In this document: positions 27,545 to 35,179 of the stretch, piece after piece
Position numbering within the stretch: position 1 is the stretch's first letter
Layout of the letters: each line of letters starts with the position of its first letter
Source of the DNA: CBDBZX01 sp965213645
Lineage (GTDB): Bacteria > Deinococcota > Deinococci > Deinococcales > Trueperaceae
Reading direction: 5' to 3'
Length of the DNA: 64,000 bases
Assembly: GCA_965213645.1 (NCBI GenBank)
Contig: CBDBZX010000002.1
Location: 1,240,001 to 1,304,000, forward strand
Program-made: the position numbers and the translations under genes
The notes under the pieces: generated by a model
The model's input: only the letters and a program-made list of their open reading frames with translations
The model's database searches: none
What the model was told of the DNA's origin: nothing

Positions 27545-27822
27545 ATGGGGCATCATGCGCCACGCGCAACCGCTGCGCAGCACGTAGAAGATGCCGTTAA
27601 GAACCTCGCGCATGTCAACCGAACGCGGTCGTCCACCCGGTTTCGCAAGGGGAATCAGAGGCTCGAGAACCTTCCATTCACTATCAGTCAGGTCACTAGG
27701 GTATGCTGGTCTAGTCATAAGCCGAGTCTAAAAGACTCACGCCGATGCCGTTTCCTTCCCCAACTTGGACTTTCCAGACACCCTCTCACACCGGATTACG
27801 AAAAACCCGTAGATTCACAAGT

Positions 27823-28614
27823 TCATATGAGTTCAAACCCCACTTCCCGCCGAAGTCCTGACTTTGCAACCTGTACGTTCTCAAAGCGCTTCAGCGCCTC
27901 TTCACGGTAGGCACGCGCCTGCGCGAAATCAGTGAGGTGCGTGAGAATCAGCGTCTGTGCGCCCGAGCGCTGCGCTAGAGTGCCCGCTTGCGCTGCGGTC
28001 ATATGTCCGTGCGCAACAAGGTTTGCACCACCATCCGAAACGTCGTCCGAGAGGTAGGTCGCTTCGGCGAGGAGGGTTGACGTGCCCTGTGCAAACCCCA
28101 CGAGCCCGTCCGTTAGCGCCCCGTCCGAGGTATAGGTCAAGCCAAACGCCGGAAAACGCAGCGCGAGCGCCTCGACGGGATGAACGGTTCTGTGGGTCTC
28201 GAGCTTGATACCTCCAACGTGCTTCGCAGCGTTTGCGCTCAGCGCGGTAAAGGGCAGCGCAGCGGCGAGAGGTGCGTTCAGGTCGGGCAGCGTTGGAATG
28301 CCGAAAATCTGGTCTAAGGCGGTGAGGGTCGCCCGCAGCGCGGCAGGTCCGTAGAGCGGCAAAGGCTCCATGCATACCGGGAAGAGCCGGTGGTACGCGA
28401 GCGCGACGAGGTCGGCGCAGTGGTCGGCGTGGGCGTGGGTGACGATCACGGCGTCTAGCTGCTCGATCAGCCCCCGCGCTGCTAAGCTCGCCACCACTCC
28501 CGGACCACAGTCGATGAGGAGCGTTTTCTCGCCTGCAAAGAGGACGTACCCCGATGCGGGGCTCTCCGCACCCGGTGACCCGGCGCGGCAGCCGATGACG
28601 AGCAGCTCAGCCAC
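27823..28614 (-). CDS. Metallo-beta-lactamase-fold hydrolase (RNase Z/PhnP-like)
   Basis: 263 residues. THAHADHCADL (about residues 60-70) is the HxHxDH zinc motif; further ligands are expected at the GHM and LTHL segments (NLVAHGHMTAAQ, ILTHLTDF). This form is typical of RNase Z-like and PhnP-like phosphodiesterases. Its start overlaps the stop of the ABC ATPase gene by eight bases, so it is the last gene of that operon. Next to two glycerophosphodiesterase-like genes, a phosphodiesterase role is attractive; this is inferred from context. A broader hydrolase role cannot be excluded. Confidence 0.85.
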   Translation of the reverse strand: MAELLVIGCRAGSPGAESPASGYVLFAGEKTLLIDCGPGVVASLAARGLIEQLDAVIVTHAHADHCADLVALAYHRLFPVCMEPLPLYGPAALRATLTALDQIFGIPTLPDLNAPLAAALPFTALSANAAKHVGGIKLETHRTVHPVEALALRFPAFGLTYTSDGALTDGLVGFAQGTSTLLAEATYLSDDVSDGGANLVAHGHMTAAQAGTLAQRSGAQTLILTHLTDFAQARAYREEALKRFENVQVAKSGLRREVGFELI

Positions 28615-29650
28615 GCGACCCTCCGATGATAGAGGGCGCGTGGTCGTCGCGCAGCCGCACGCGGACAGGCTCCCCCAGCTTGAGGCGGGTATCGCTAAAA
28701 AATCGTAGCGCCGCGCCGCTGCCGTGCTTGCCCGTCACCTGATACTGTCCGCCTGCGTATTCCACTGCGACGACCACGAGGGGCACGCCGCTGTCAGCCG
28801 GGACGACGTCGCCGGGGCGCAGGGCGACCTCGGGCGCGTCCGCGCCGCAATGACGAACGCAGAGGTGCGGCAAAACTTCTAACTCCTGCGCCGACACGCG
28901 CTTGGTCGGCAGCACGGTGGCGTTGCCGATAAAGGAGGCGACGAAGGCGCTCGCGGGCGCTTGCCAGAGAGCTTCGGATGAGCCGAACTGCTCGAGCCGT
29001 CCCCCGCGCAGCACCGCCACCCGGTCCGCGAGCGCCAGCGCCTCGCCCTGGTCGTGCGTGACGAAAAGTGTGGTGACGCCGCTCTCGCGCAAGAGCCTCT
29101 CCAAGCTCGAGCGAAGCTCTAAGCGCAGTTGCGGGTCCAGCGCGGCGAGCGGTTCGTCGAGGAGCAGGACGCGCGGGCGCACCGCTAAAGCCCGTGCCAC
29201 CGCCACGCGCTGCTGCTGACCGCCGGAGAGGGCGGTGACGGGGCGATCTGCCAGGTCGCTAATGTGGCATAGCCCCAACACCTCTTCAACTCTCTGCTTT
29301 TGCTCCTGTCTGGACACACCTTGCATCCTGAGTCCAAACGCGACGTTCTGCGCAACGTTCAGGTGCTCGAAGAGCGCGTAGCTCTGCGGCATCCAGCCCA
29401 TTTGCCTCTTCTCCGGTGGGAGGTGCTGGACATTCACACCATCCATCAAGAGCCGCCCTGCGTTCGGGTTGAGAAGCCCAGAGACGAGCTTGAGCAAGGT
29501 GGACTTGCCGCAGCCCGAGGGTCCGACTAGCGTGATGAGTTCGCCCGGACGCACGTCTAGGTTCACGTCGTCCACCGCCAGGGTGTCGCCGTAGCTAAAC
29601 GTCACGTGCTCAAACGTAAGCGACGCCGCCTGACGCCGATCCGCCCTCAC
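28607..29650 (-). CDS. ABC importer ATPase (FbpC/PotA type)
   Basis: 347 residues. Walker A GPSGCGKST, Q-loop WMPQSYALFEHLNV, signature LSGGQQQRVAVARAL, Walker B VLLLDEPLAALDPQLR and the switch His in FVTHDQGEAL are all present. The C-terminal 110 residues form a TOBE-like regulatory domain (EVALRPGDVVPAD). Class is the iron(III)/thiamine/polyamine/phosphonate group. It overlaps the permease gene upstream (ATGA-type, 29647-29650) and the MBL-fold gene downstream. Confidence 0.93.
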   Translation of the reverse strand: MRADRRQAASLTFEHVTFSYGDTLAVDDVNLDVRPGELITLVGPSGCGKSTLLKLVSGLLNPNAGRLLMDGVNVQHLPPEKRQMGWMPQSYALFEHLNVAQNVAFGLRMQGVSRQEQKQRVEEVLGLCHISDLADRPVTALSGGQQQRVAVARALAVRPRVLLLDEPLAALDPQLRLELRSSLERLLRESGVTTLFVTHDQGEALALADRVAVLRGGRLEQFGSSEALWQAPASAFVASFIGNATVLPTKRVSAQELEVLPHLCVRHCGADAPEVALRPGDVVPADSGVPLVVVAVEYAGGQYQVTGKHGSGAALRFFSDTRLKLGEPVRVRLRDDHAPSIIGGSRG

Positions 29651-30477
29651 GCCTGACCAACTTTGCCGCCACCGAAGCGCTCCAAGACGAGCGTCGCAGG
29701 CACGACGAAGAGCAAGAACCAGACCGTCATTCCCGCCGCGACCTCCAAGCGCCCCGTGAGGTAGGCGTCGTAGAGTTCGACGGGCAGCGTTTTTGCGGTC
29801 GGCGTGAAAAGGAAAAACGACACGTTGAATTCTCCCATCGACAGTGTCACAACCATGATCGCCGCCGCCAAGAGCGCCCGGCGGACGCTCGGCAAGGTGA
29901 TGAAGACGAAGCGGCGTACCGCGCCTGCTCCAAGCGTCTTTGCAACCGCCTCGCGCTCTCTAAGCGCCGCGCCGCCTAATACCGGCGTGAGCGTGCCCAA
30001 GAAGAAGGGCAGTGTGTAGAGCACATGACCGGCGGTGAGCAAGAATCCATCTCCGCGCAAGTACGGGTAAGCCAGGATGAGCCCTAGAGCCACCGCAATG
30101 CCAGGGATGGCGAGGGGCAAGTTGGCGAGCGCGAGGAGCGCCGCGCGACCCGGAAAGCGTAACCGCGCCAATGTCCAGGCTGCAGGCAAACCAATGAGGA
30201 TGTTGAGTAGTAGAACGGTGAGCGCGAGTTGCAAGCTGTAGAGCGCGTGCGGGGCGATGCGCATCCAGCCGGAGATGAGCCACTGCAAGGTGAAGCCCTC
30301 CGCCCAAAAGCCGCTGCGCCACTGCGCGGTCGTCGCCACGGCAAGTAGCAAGGGCAGCGGCGCGGCGCAGACTGCCACGGTGAACCAGGCGAGCACCCGC
30401 CCGGTGCGCTGCAAGGGATCGCGCGTTCCTGCCCGCGCCCGCCGCTTTTGAGGCTGGCTCAGCGTTTGTGCGCTCAT
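29647..30477 (-). CDS. ABC permease (FbpB/PotC-like), second of the pair
   Basis: 276 residues, about six membrane segments, BPD_transp_1 with the coupling-loop stretch AVAKTLGAGAVRRFVFITLPSVRRAL. It overlaps its neighbours by four bases on both sides (30474-30477 and 29647-29650), so all transporter genes of this operon are translated together. Confidence 0.9.
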   Translation of the reverse strand: MSAQTLSQPQKRRARAGTRDPLQRTGRVLAWFTVAVCAAPLPLLLAVATTAQWRSGFWAEGFTLQWLISGWMRIAPHALYSLQLALTVLLLNILIGLPAAWTLARLRFPGRAALLALANLPLAIPGIAVALGLILAYPYLRGDGFLLTAGHVLYTLPFFLGTLTPVLGGAALREREAVAKTLGAGAVRRFVFITLPSVRRALLAAAIMVVTLSMGEFNVSFFLFTPTAKTLPVELYDAYLTGRLEVAAGMTVWFLLFVVPATLVLERFGGGKVGQA

Positions 30478-31289
30478 CCGTTGCGCCCGCCCAGCCGGGC
30501 CACCCCGAGGAGCAGCGTCACGGTGATGACGCCCAGGACGATGGAAAGGGCCGCTGCACGCGCGGGCTCGAAGCGCTCAGTGAAGAGCGCGGCAATTTCC
30601 AGGGGGACGACGCGGGTGCCCCTCGAGAGCGTCGCCGCTGTGCCGAACGCGCCAAAGGCGGTCGCGAGGCTGAGGCTTGAGGCGCTCACTAGGGCTGGGC
30701 GCAGGGCAGGCAACACGACCTCCATATAGACTCGCCAAGGCGACGCCCCGAGCGTCCGGGCGGCGTTCACGACGTCGTTGGAAATGCCCGCCGCCGCGCC
30801 GCGTATAACCAGGACCACGCGAGGAATTTGGAAGTACACGTAACCGAGGAGCAGCCCCCAGAAGGTGTAGGCGAGCTGCGGATTGCGTAGGGGCGTCACC
30901 GCCTCCAGCGCGTCCGTCACTACGCCTGTGCGTCCGAAGCCTAAAATCACAAAGAAGCCGATGACGATGCCCGGCAAGCTGAGCGGCACGGTGAGGAGCA
31001 CCGCTGCCACACGCCGCGCCCGGCTCTGCTTCCCTTCGATGTAGATGGCGGCGGGCACGCACACGATAAGCGCTAGCACCGTCGAAGCGAATGCTAAGAG
31101 CGCCGTGAAGCCGAACGCGCGGAAGTAGCGCGGGTTGGTTAGGGTGTCCGCGTAGATGGCGAACGAGAAGGCTGCTTCGTCTCCCGAGAGACTGCGCAGC
31201 GCGATGACCAGAAGCGGGTAGAGTAGGAACGCTCCCAAGATAATGAGCAGGGGAGCGACCGAAGCCGCCCCTCGAGCAAAACGCTTCAC
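30474..31289 (-). CDS. ABC permease (FbpB/PotB-like), first of the pair
   Basis: 271 residues, six predicted membrane segments. The EAA-like loop is NAARTLGASPWRVYMEVVLPALRPAL. It follows the receptor gene with a one-base gap (31289/31291) and overlaps the second permease by four bases. Confidence 0.9.
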   Translation of the reverse strand: MKRFARGAASVAPLLIILGAFLLYPLLVIALRSLSGDEAAFSFAIYADTLTNPRYFRAFGFTALLAFASTVLALIVCVPAAIYIEGKQSRARRVAAVLLTVPLSLPGIVIGFFVILGFGRTGVVTDALEAVTPLRNPQLAYTFWGLLLGYVYFQIPRVVLVIRGAAAGISNDVVNAARTLGASPWRVYMEVVLPALRPALVSASSLSLATAFGAFGTAATLSRGTRVVPLEIAALFTERFEPARAAALSIVLGVITVTLLLGVARLGGRNG

Positions 31290-31290
31290 C

Positions 31291-32292
31291 TCAGCGCGTC
31301 ACTTCATCCTGCCAGCGCTCGGTGAAGCTCGTTTGCGCGGCTTGCATGGCTGCGAAGTCGGGCATGGCGACGCGCTCGTACTCTGAATCTGCGAGCATCT
31401 GCTCGGCGATGCTCGGGTCCACCTCAACCTCACGTACGGGGCGCAAGTAGCTTGCCGCGAAGAGCTGCTGACCTTCGTCGGAGAGCGCGAAGTCTAAGAG
31501 GGCTTGACCGTTCTCCGCGCGCGGCGCGTCCTCTACAAGTGACATCACGTAGGGAATCGCCAAAGAACCCTCGCAGGGGATGACGACCTCAATAGGTGCG
31601 CCCTCATCGTTGGCAAGCTGGTAGCCGTTAAAGTCTGCGTCGATGAGAATAGGAATCTCGCCCTGCTGCACCATCGCCGTGGCGGTCTGCGCGGGCAAGA
31701 TGAGCCCGTTACCTACGAGTTGACTGAAGTACTCGACCGCAGGCGAGAAGTCCTCTAAGGAACCGCCCAGCGCCAAGTTTGCCGCCGTCGCCACCGAGTA
31801 GCCAACCGCCGCTTGGGTCGGGTCGAGAAAGCCCACCAAGCCCTCGTACTGCGGGTCGGTTAGGTCTTCCCAGCACTGAGGCACGGGCGCACCGTCCAAC
31901 TCTTCGGTGTTGACTAGAAACGCAATCGCGCCCTGATGCACCGTGAACCAGCGACCCTCGGGGTCTTTAAGCGCCTCGGGGATGTCCGCGAAACCCTCGG
32001 GCTGATACGCCGCCACCATACCCTCCTCAGCGGCTTGGATGCCGAAAACGATGCCGTAGTAAGCGGTGTCGGCTTGGGGATTAGCAGCTTCGGCTTGCAG
32101 GGCGGCTAGGGTTTGCCCGCTGTTTTTGGGGTCGGTCGGCGCTTCGATGCCGGTCTCTTGAGTAAAGGTTTCTAAGACCTCGCCCCAGTTAGCCCACTGT
32201 GCGGGGGCGTTGTAGGGAACGACAAGGTCATCTTGGGCGAAGGCGGTAGAGAGCGTGAACAGAGCTAAGGTGAAAAGAACGAATATGCGCAT
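31291..32292 (-). CDS. ABC substrate-binding protein (iron/thiamine/putrescine-like class)
   Basis: About 333 residues from ATG 32292, preceded by GGAGG six bases upstream; a longer reading from 32343 lacks an SD. Signal peptide IFVLFTLALFTLSTAFA. The mature protein follows the SBP_bac_6/8 pattern (VPYNAPAQWANWGEVLETFT, DPQYEGLVGFLDPTQAAVGY, LIDADFNGYQLANDEGAPIE). The ligand is not clear. The GDPD-like lipoprotein gene upstream and an MBL-fold hydrolase gene downstream suggest an organophosphate, but the class also imports iron and polyamines. Confidence 0.88.
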   Translation of the reverse strand: MRIFVLFTLALFTLSTAFAQDDLVVPYNAPAQWANWGEVLETFTQETGIEAPTDPKNSGQTLAALQAEAANPQADTAYYGIVFGIQAAEEGMVAAYQPEGFADIPEALKDPEGRWFTVHQGAIAFLVNTEELDGAPVPQCWEDLTDPQYEGLVGFLDPTQAAVGYSVATAANLALGGSLEDFSPAVEYFSQLVGNGLILPAQTATAMVQQGEIPILIDADFNGYQLANDEGAPIEVVIPCEGSLAIPYVMSLVEDAPRAENGQALLDFALSDEGQQLFAASYLRPVREVEVDPSIAEQMLADSEYERVAMPDFAAMQAAQTSFTERWQDEVTR

Positions 32293-32361
32293 CGTGAACC
32301 TCCGTAAAGTAGGGGTGCGAGCAGCGTAACGGCTGTGTTTCATCCCTGCGTCAGTTTTCGG

Positions 32362-33264
32362 TCAGCGCCAGCCTCGAGCTTTGAGGTCACTGATGCGGTC
32401 GATGATCGTGAAGCCCAAGTTGTTGCGGTCGGCCCAAGGCGCGGCCTGGCTGTAGGTTACGGCTGAGCCCGTAGGCGGGTCATCCCAGTGCCAACCGCCG
32501 ACGGTGAGGTCCAGATTTTGGGCGTAGTCGATATTCGCCTCGCTGACGTTTTCGTAGTGGAACGCGACCCAGTTGAAGCCCTTATTCTGCGCGTCGCGGA
32601 TATTGCCCTGTGAGACCCACTTCCACTGAAAGGGACGCCAGCCGAAGACGCGCAGCAGGCTCATGCTGACGCGGTCGGCATCCGCGAACGCTTTGAGGTC
32701 TTCGAGCAAGTCGGGCTCGAGCGACGACACCACGTGTACGGTGCGCTCGCCCCGCACCTTGAGCAAGTTGTAGAGCGCTTTAGGTATCTGGCTGGCGTAC
32801 GTAGCGTTGAACTTCATCTCGAGGATAAATTGGCTGCCCGCGTAGGTATTAAGGACGTTGCTGAGGCGTTCCGCACACCTGTCTACCTGCGCAAGAGAGG
32901 CGGTCGCGACGTTGTGCCTTTCGCCAGTGGGCTGACCGTTCCGGTCGATCACGTCGCAGGTACTCTCGTGGTGGAGATAGAGGATGCCGTCGGAGTTTTG
33001 CGCGAGCGCGCTCGCGGAGCGGTTGAGCTGCAGGTCTACCTCGGTGAGGCTGACGCTCTTGTCACGGGCGCTGCTGATGGCCTGGACGCTGTTGTCCCAC
33101 TCGGTTTTGATCCAGCCTGAAGGCCGCGCCTCTAAGTCGCCCCGGTGTGCGGCGATCTGGTTGGTGCTGGTCTGCGTCGTCTCAATCTCAGGCTCGGTCA
33201 CGCTGCTGCACGCCGAGAGCATGAGCGCCGCCAGGATAGAAACCCAAAGATGTCCTTTCGTCAT
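32362..33264 (-). CDS. Lipoprotein of the glycerophosphodiester phosphodiesterase (GDPD) fold
   Basis: 300 residues. The signal ends in LMLSACSS, a lipobox, so it is anchored outside the cytoplasmic membrane. Domain signs are NQIAAHRGDLEARP (catalytic His-Arg), a conserved ENS-like WDNSVQAI, LTEVDLQLNRS (metal ligands Glu/Asp) and LYLHHEST (second His), all in GDPD order. The C-terminus has the GGWHWDDPP strand. SD GGGAGGA before ATG 33264. It probably hydrolyses external glycerophosphodiesters for the ABC importer just downstream; divergent to the IclR gene. Confidence 0.85.
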   Translation of the reverse strand: MTKGHLWVSILAALMLSACSSVTEPEIETTQTSTNQIAAHRGDLEARPSGWIKTEWDNSVQAISSARDKSVSLTEVDLQLNRSASALAQNSDGILYLHHESTCDVIDRNGQPTGERHNVATASLAQVDRCAERLSNVLNTYAGSQFILEMKFNATYASQIPKALYNLLKVRGERTVHVVSSLEPDLLEDLKAFADADRVSMSLLRVFGWRPFQWKWVSQGNIRDAQNKGFNWVAFHYENVSEANIDYAQNLDLTVGGWHWDDPPTGSAVTYSQAAPWADRNNLGFTIIDRISDLKARGWR

Positions 33265-33291
33265 TCTGTCCTCCCATGGCCCGGGTTAATA

Positions 33292-33310
33292 TTTTCTGTT
33301 CACCAGAAAA
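33292..33310. promoter_or_regulatory. Palindromic operator between the GDPD lipoprotein and IclR genes
   Basis: TTTTCTG (33292-33298), loop TTCAC, CAGAAAA (33304-33310): a perfect 7-bp inverted repeat midway between divergent genes, a natural site for the adjacent IclR protein. The role is inferred. Confidence 0.5.
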
Positions 33311-33349
33311 ACGTTTCTGCTAACCGGACAGGACTATGATAGGAGAACG

Positions 33350-34144
33350 ATGTCATCTTCACATCATGCGACAAGTACTCGCCGAGACGCCTCACCGCCG
33401 AAAGCCCTCCCGACCGTCCAGAGTGTCCAAAACGCGCTGCAGTTGCTCGAGACCTTGGCCGCCGCAGACGCGCCCACCCTAAGCGACCTCGCGCGGCAGA
33501 CCGGCTTCACGGCCAACCAGACCTTTCGCCTTTTAGCGACCCTGGAGGGCGCGGACTATGTCACTCGCGAGCCGGGCAAGCGCTACCGCTTAGGGCCGAA
33601 GCTGCACCTCCTGGGTCAGCAGGCCGCTTGGCCGTTTGACCTCATCGCCGCCGCCGCGCCGCACTTAGACGCATTGGCTGAGCTGAGCGGCGAGACCGTC
33701 TTGCTCTCCATTCCCGTCGGCACGGAGCGCATGATCGTAGACGCGCGCGAGTCGCGCCATTCGCTCCGTGTGAGCTACTCAATCGGCTCGAAGATTCCGC
33801 TCTACGTCGGCGGGATGGGCGTGGCGATGCTAGCCTTTTTACCTGGAGGGGTGCTCGAGCAGCTCTTAGCCACGCCGCGTCAAGCTTTTACCCAATTGAC
33901 CCTCATATATGGGGAAGCTTTGCGTGAGGAGCTTGCCCGGGTACAGAGGGAGCGCGTGCGTGTTTCTCGGGACGATTACGCGCAGGGTGAGTTCTCGGTC
34001 GCTTCACCTATCCTTGACGCAAAAGAACGGCTTAGAGGGGCGCTTGCCGTTGCCGGGTTCACCGCACGCCTGAGCGTAGAAGCGCAGGCGCAGTACGCTC
34101 AGGCGGTCCGAACAGCAGCCGAAGCGTCTGGTCGCGTCTTGTAG
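33350..34144 (+). CDS. IclR-family transcription regulator
   Basis: 264 residues. The N-terminal winged HTH reads ALQLLETLAAADAPTLSDLA then TGFTANQTFRLLATLE; the C-terminal effector-binding GAF-like domain has LAELSGETVLLSIPVGTER, SIGSKIPLYVGGMGVAMLAF and RVSRDDYAQGEFSVASPI, the classic IclR blocks. SD GGAG before ATG 33350. Divergent from the GDPD lipoprotein-ABC operon, which it probably controls together with the GDPD/Ugp-like genes beyond 34405. The stop codon borders a MITE. Confidence 0.92.
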   Translation: MSSSHHATSTRRDASPPKALPTVQSVQNALQLLETLAAADAPTLSDLARQTGFTANQTFRLLATLEGADYVTREPGKRYRLGPKLHLLGQQAAWPFDLIAAAAPHLDALAELSGETVLLSIPVGTERMIVDARESRHSLRVSYSIGSKIPLYVGGMGVAMLAFLPGGVLEQLLATPRQAFTQLTLIYGEALREELARVQRERVRVSRDDYAQGEFSVASPILDAKERLRGALAVAGFTARLSVEAQAQYAQAVRTAAEASGRVL

Positions 34145-34145
34145 G

Positions 34146-34307
34146 AGACCTCTTGCGAAAGTGGGAGGCGGGCGAATGCCTGGCTTCTTCTCCGCAAACT
34201 TCTTTGAAATACTCTTTAGTATTGTCTAAGCTTTAGCGCTTTTGCCGAGTGGAACGAGTACGAGTAAACGCCCTCGGTGGATAGAGTAGTTCTTTTGCAA
34301 GAGGTCT
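34146..34307. mobile_element. MITE-like element with AGACCTCTTGC ends
   Basis: AGACCTCTTGCGAAAG (34146-34161) and CTTTTGCAAGAGGTCT (34292-34307) are inverted repeats about 160 bp apart, with no coding capacity. TAG occurs outside both ends. It touches the stop codon of the IclR gene. Confidence 0.6.
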
Positions 34308-34404
34308 AGTATTAAAGGCGTTTTTTCTCCACCAACTTCTTTGGAATATGCTTTGTACTATCTAAGCTTTGCGCATATAACGCGCGTTTATTGCAGAAAC
34401 CAGC
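34187..34404. repeat. Diverged direct repeat in the gap after the IclR gene
   Basis: 34187-34234 and 34325-34370 share ttctcc...acttcttt, then tctaagcttt, at roughly 80% by eye. A GCGCGCGT-type small repeat (34370-34399) follows. No gene is seen between 34145 and 34404. Confidence 0.55.
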
Positions 34405-35109
34405 TCAGCCACCCCTCGAGCTGAGCAACGCTGCTACCTTTCCAGGAAAGTTGACCGTCCCGCCGTACACACCCGCGTCCGCTAAGTCAGGCACCATCTC
34501 CGGCTCCGTCACGAGCCACACGCGCACGTTAAGCCCAGCGTCCTTCGCTGTTCGGACCAGCTCGGGGCGTGCTAAGACCGCCGCTGCAGGCGGGCAGAGC
34601 TGCGCGAGCCCCGCCTCTCGGGTGAACTTGGTAGCCTCTTCGTCCCACTGCCGCGTCAGCCAGCCCACCTGGTTGGCGTCGCCCAGTGTGCCAAGCAGTT
34701 TCTGACACGTCACCGCACTCATAAAGTTGAACGAAGTAAATTCCGTCTGCTGCCATATCGCCTCGGGAAGCAAGTCTTTGACGAGGTAGATAAGGGCGTG
34801 CTCGAGGTTCGCCGCCTTGCATTCGAAGCAAAAGGGGATGAGGTGACCGAACTCTCGCAGGGCTCCCGCCACTGTCAAGAGGTGCGGTTTGACCTCGCGT
34901 AGGGCTGCCAGGGTGCTGTACTGGACCTCTAAGCCCCCAATCTCCCGGTCGTGCTCCAGCACGAGCACCCCGTCCGCCGTGAGTCGCACGTCCGTCTCGA
35001 TGAGGTCGGCCTTTTGCGCAATCGCAAGCTCGAACGCTTCGGCGCTGTTGCCTAGCGCGTCCGCCGACGCACCCCGGTGGGCAATGATTTTGAACGCTGT
35101 CTGGTCCAT
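34405..35109 (-). CDS. Glycerophosphodiester phosphodiesterase
   Basis: About 234 residues from ATG 35109 (an earlier in-frame start at 35130 is possible). FKIIAHRGASADALGNSAEA has the catalytic His-Arg and the position of the usual PENT; LIETDVRLTADGVLVLEHD supplies the metal-binding Glu/Asp and second His; the C-terminus has VRVWLVTEPEMVPDLADAGV. No signal peptide, so it acts in the cytoplasm on imported glycerophosphodiesters, releasing glycerol-3-phosphate. It sits downstream of the Ugp-like receptor gene with a 70-base gap, a setting also seen in ugp operons (ugpQ). Confidence 0.9.
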   Translation of the reverse strand: MDQTAFKIIAHRGASADALGNSAEAFELAIAQKADLIETDVRLTADGVLVLEHDREIGGLEVQYSTLAALREVKPHLLTVAGALREFGHLIPFCFECKAANLEHALIYLVKDLLPEAIWQQTEFTSFNFMSAVTCQKLLGTLGDANQVGWLTRQWDEEATKFTREAGLAQLCPPAAAVLARPELVRTAKDAGLNVRVWLVTEPEMVPDLADAGVYGGTVNFPGKVAALLSSRGG

Positions 35110-35179
35110 AGCGTGAGGTGAGGAGCGCATCGCCCCTCACCAAATCCTCCCTTTGCTTCTTACTCCTTGCTCCCTACGT

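Larger units (their letters stand above)
26815..27718 (-). pseudogene. IS5-type transposase, broken by three small insertions
   Basis: Starts at ATG 27718 (MTRPAYPSDLTDSEWKVLEP), the N-terminus of IS5/ISL2-like DDE transposases. Pieces follow: RMMPH-(insertion 27524)-DLPKWKTVYDYFRTW; KLGREAEPSASIIDSQSVKT with the first catalytic Asp; GLLL-(insertion 27239)-LVLVANISD; HLFIDGGYKRTFQEW with the second Asp; RRWVVERTFAQ-(insertion 26893)-ICRYRRHSKDYERLPQ with the catalytic Glu. Excising the three inserts restores one continuous protein, so the insertions appear to be its main lesions. Confidence 0.87.
26754..27785 (-). mobile_element. IS5-type element 1, decayed
   Basis: Ends GAGGGTGTCTGG and CCAGACACCCTC are perfect 12-bp inverted repeats, extended imperfectly. 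About 1.03 kb. It abuts the IS630-type element 1. The transposase on the minus strand is broken by three different small hairpin elements. Confidence 0.85.

Noticed and set aside
25499..27785. CRISPR-like array from the recurring short repeats
   Set aside because: Repeats are not evenly spaced, differ in family and orientation, and lie in transposase genes; no cas genes are present.
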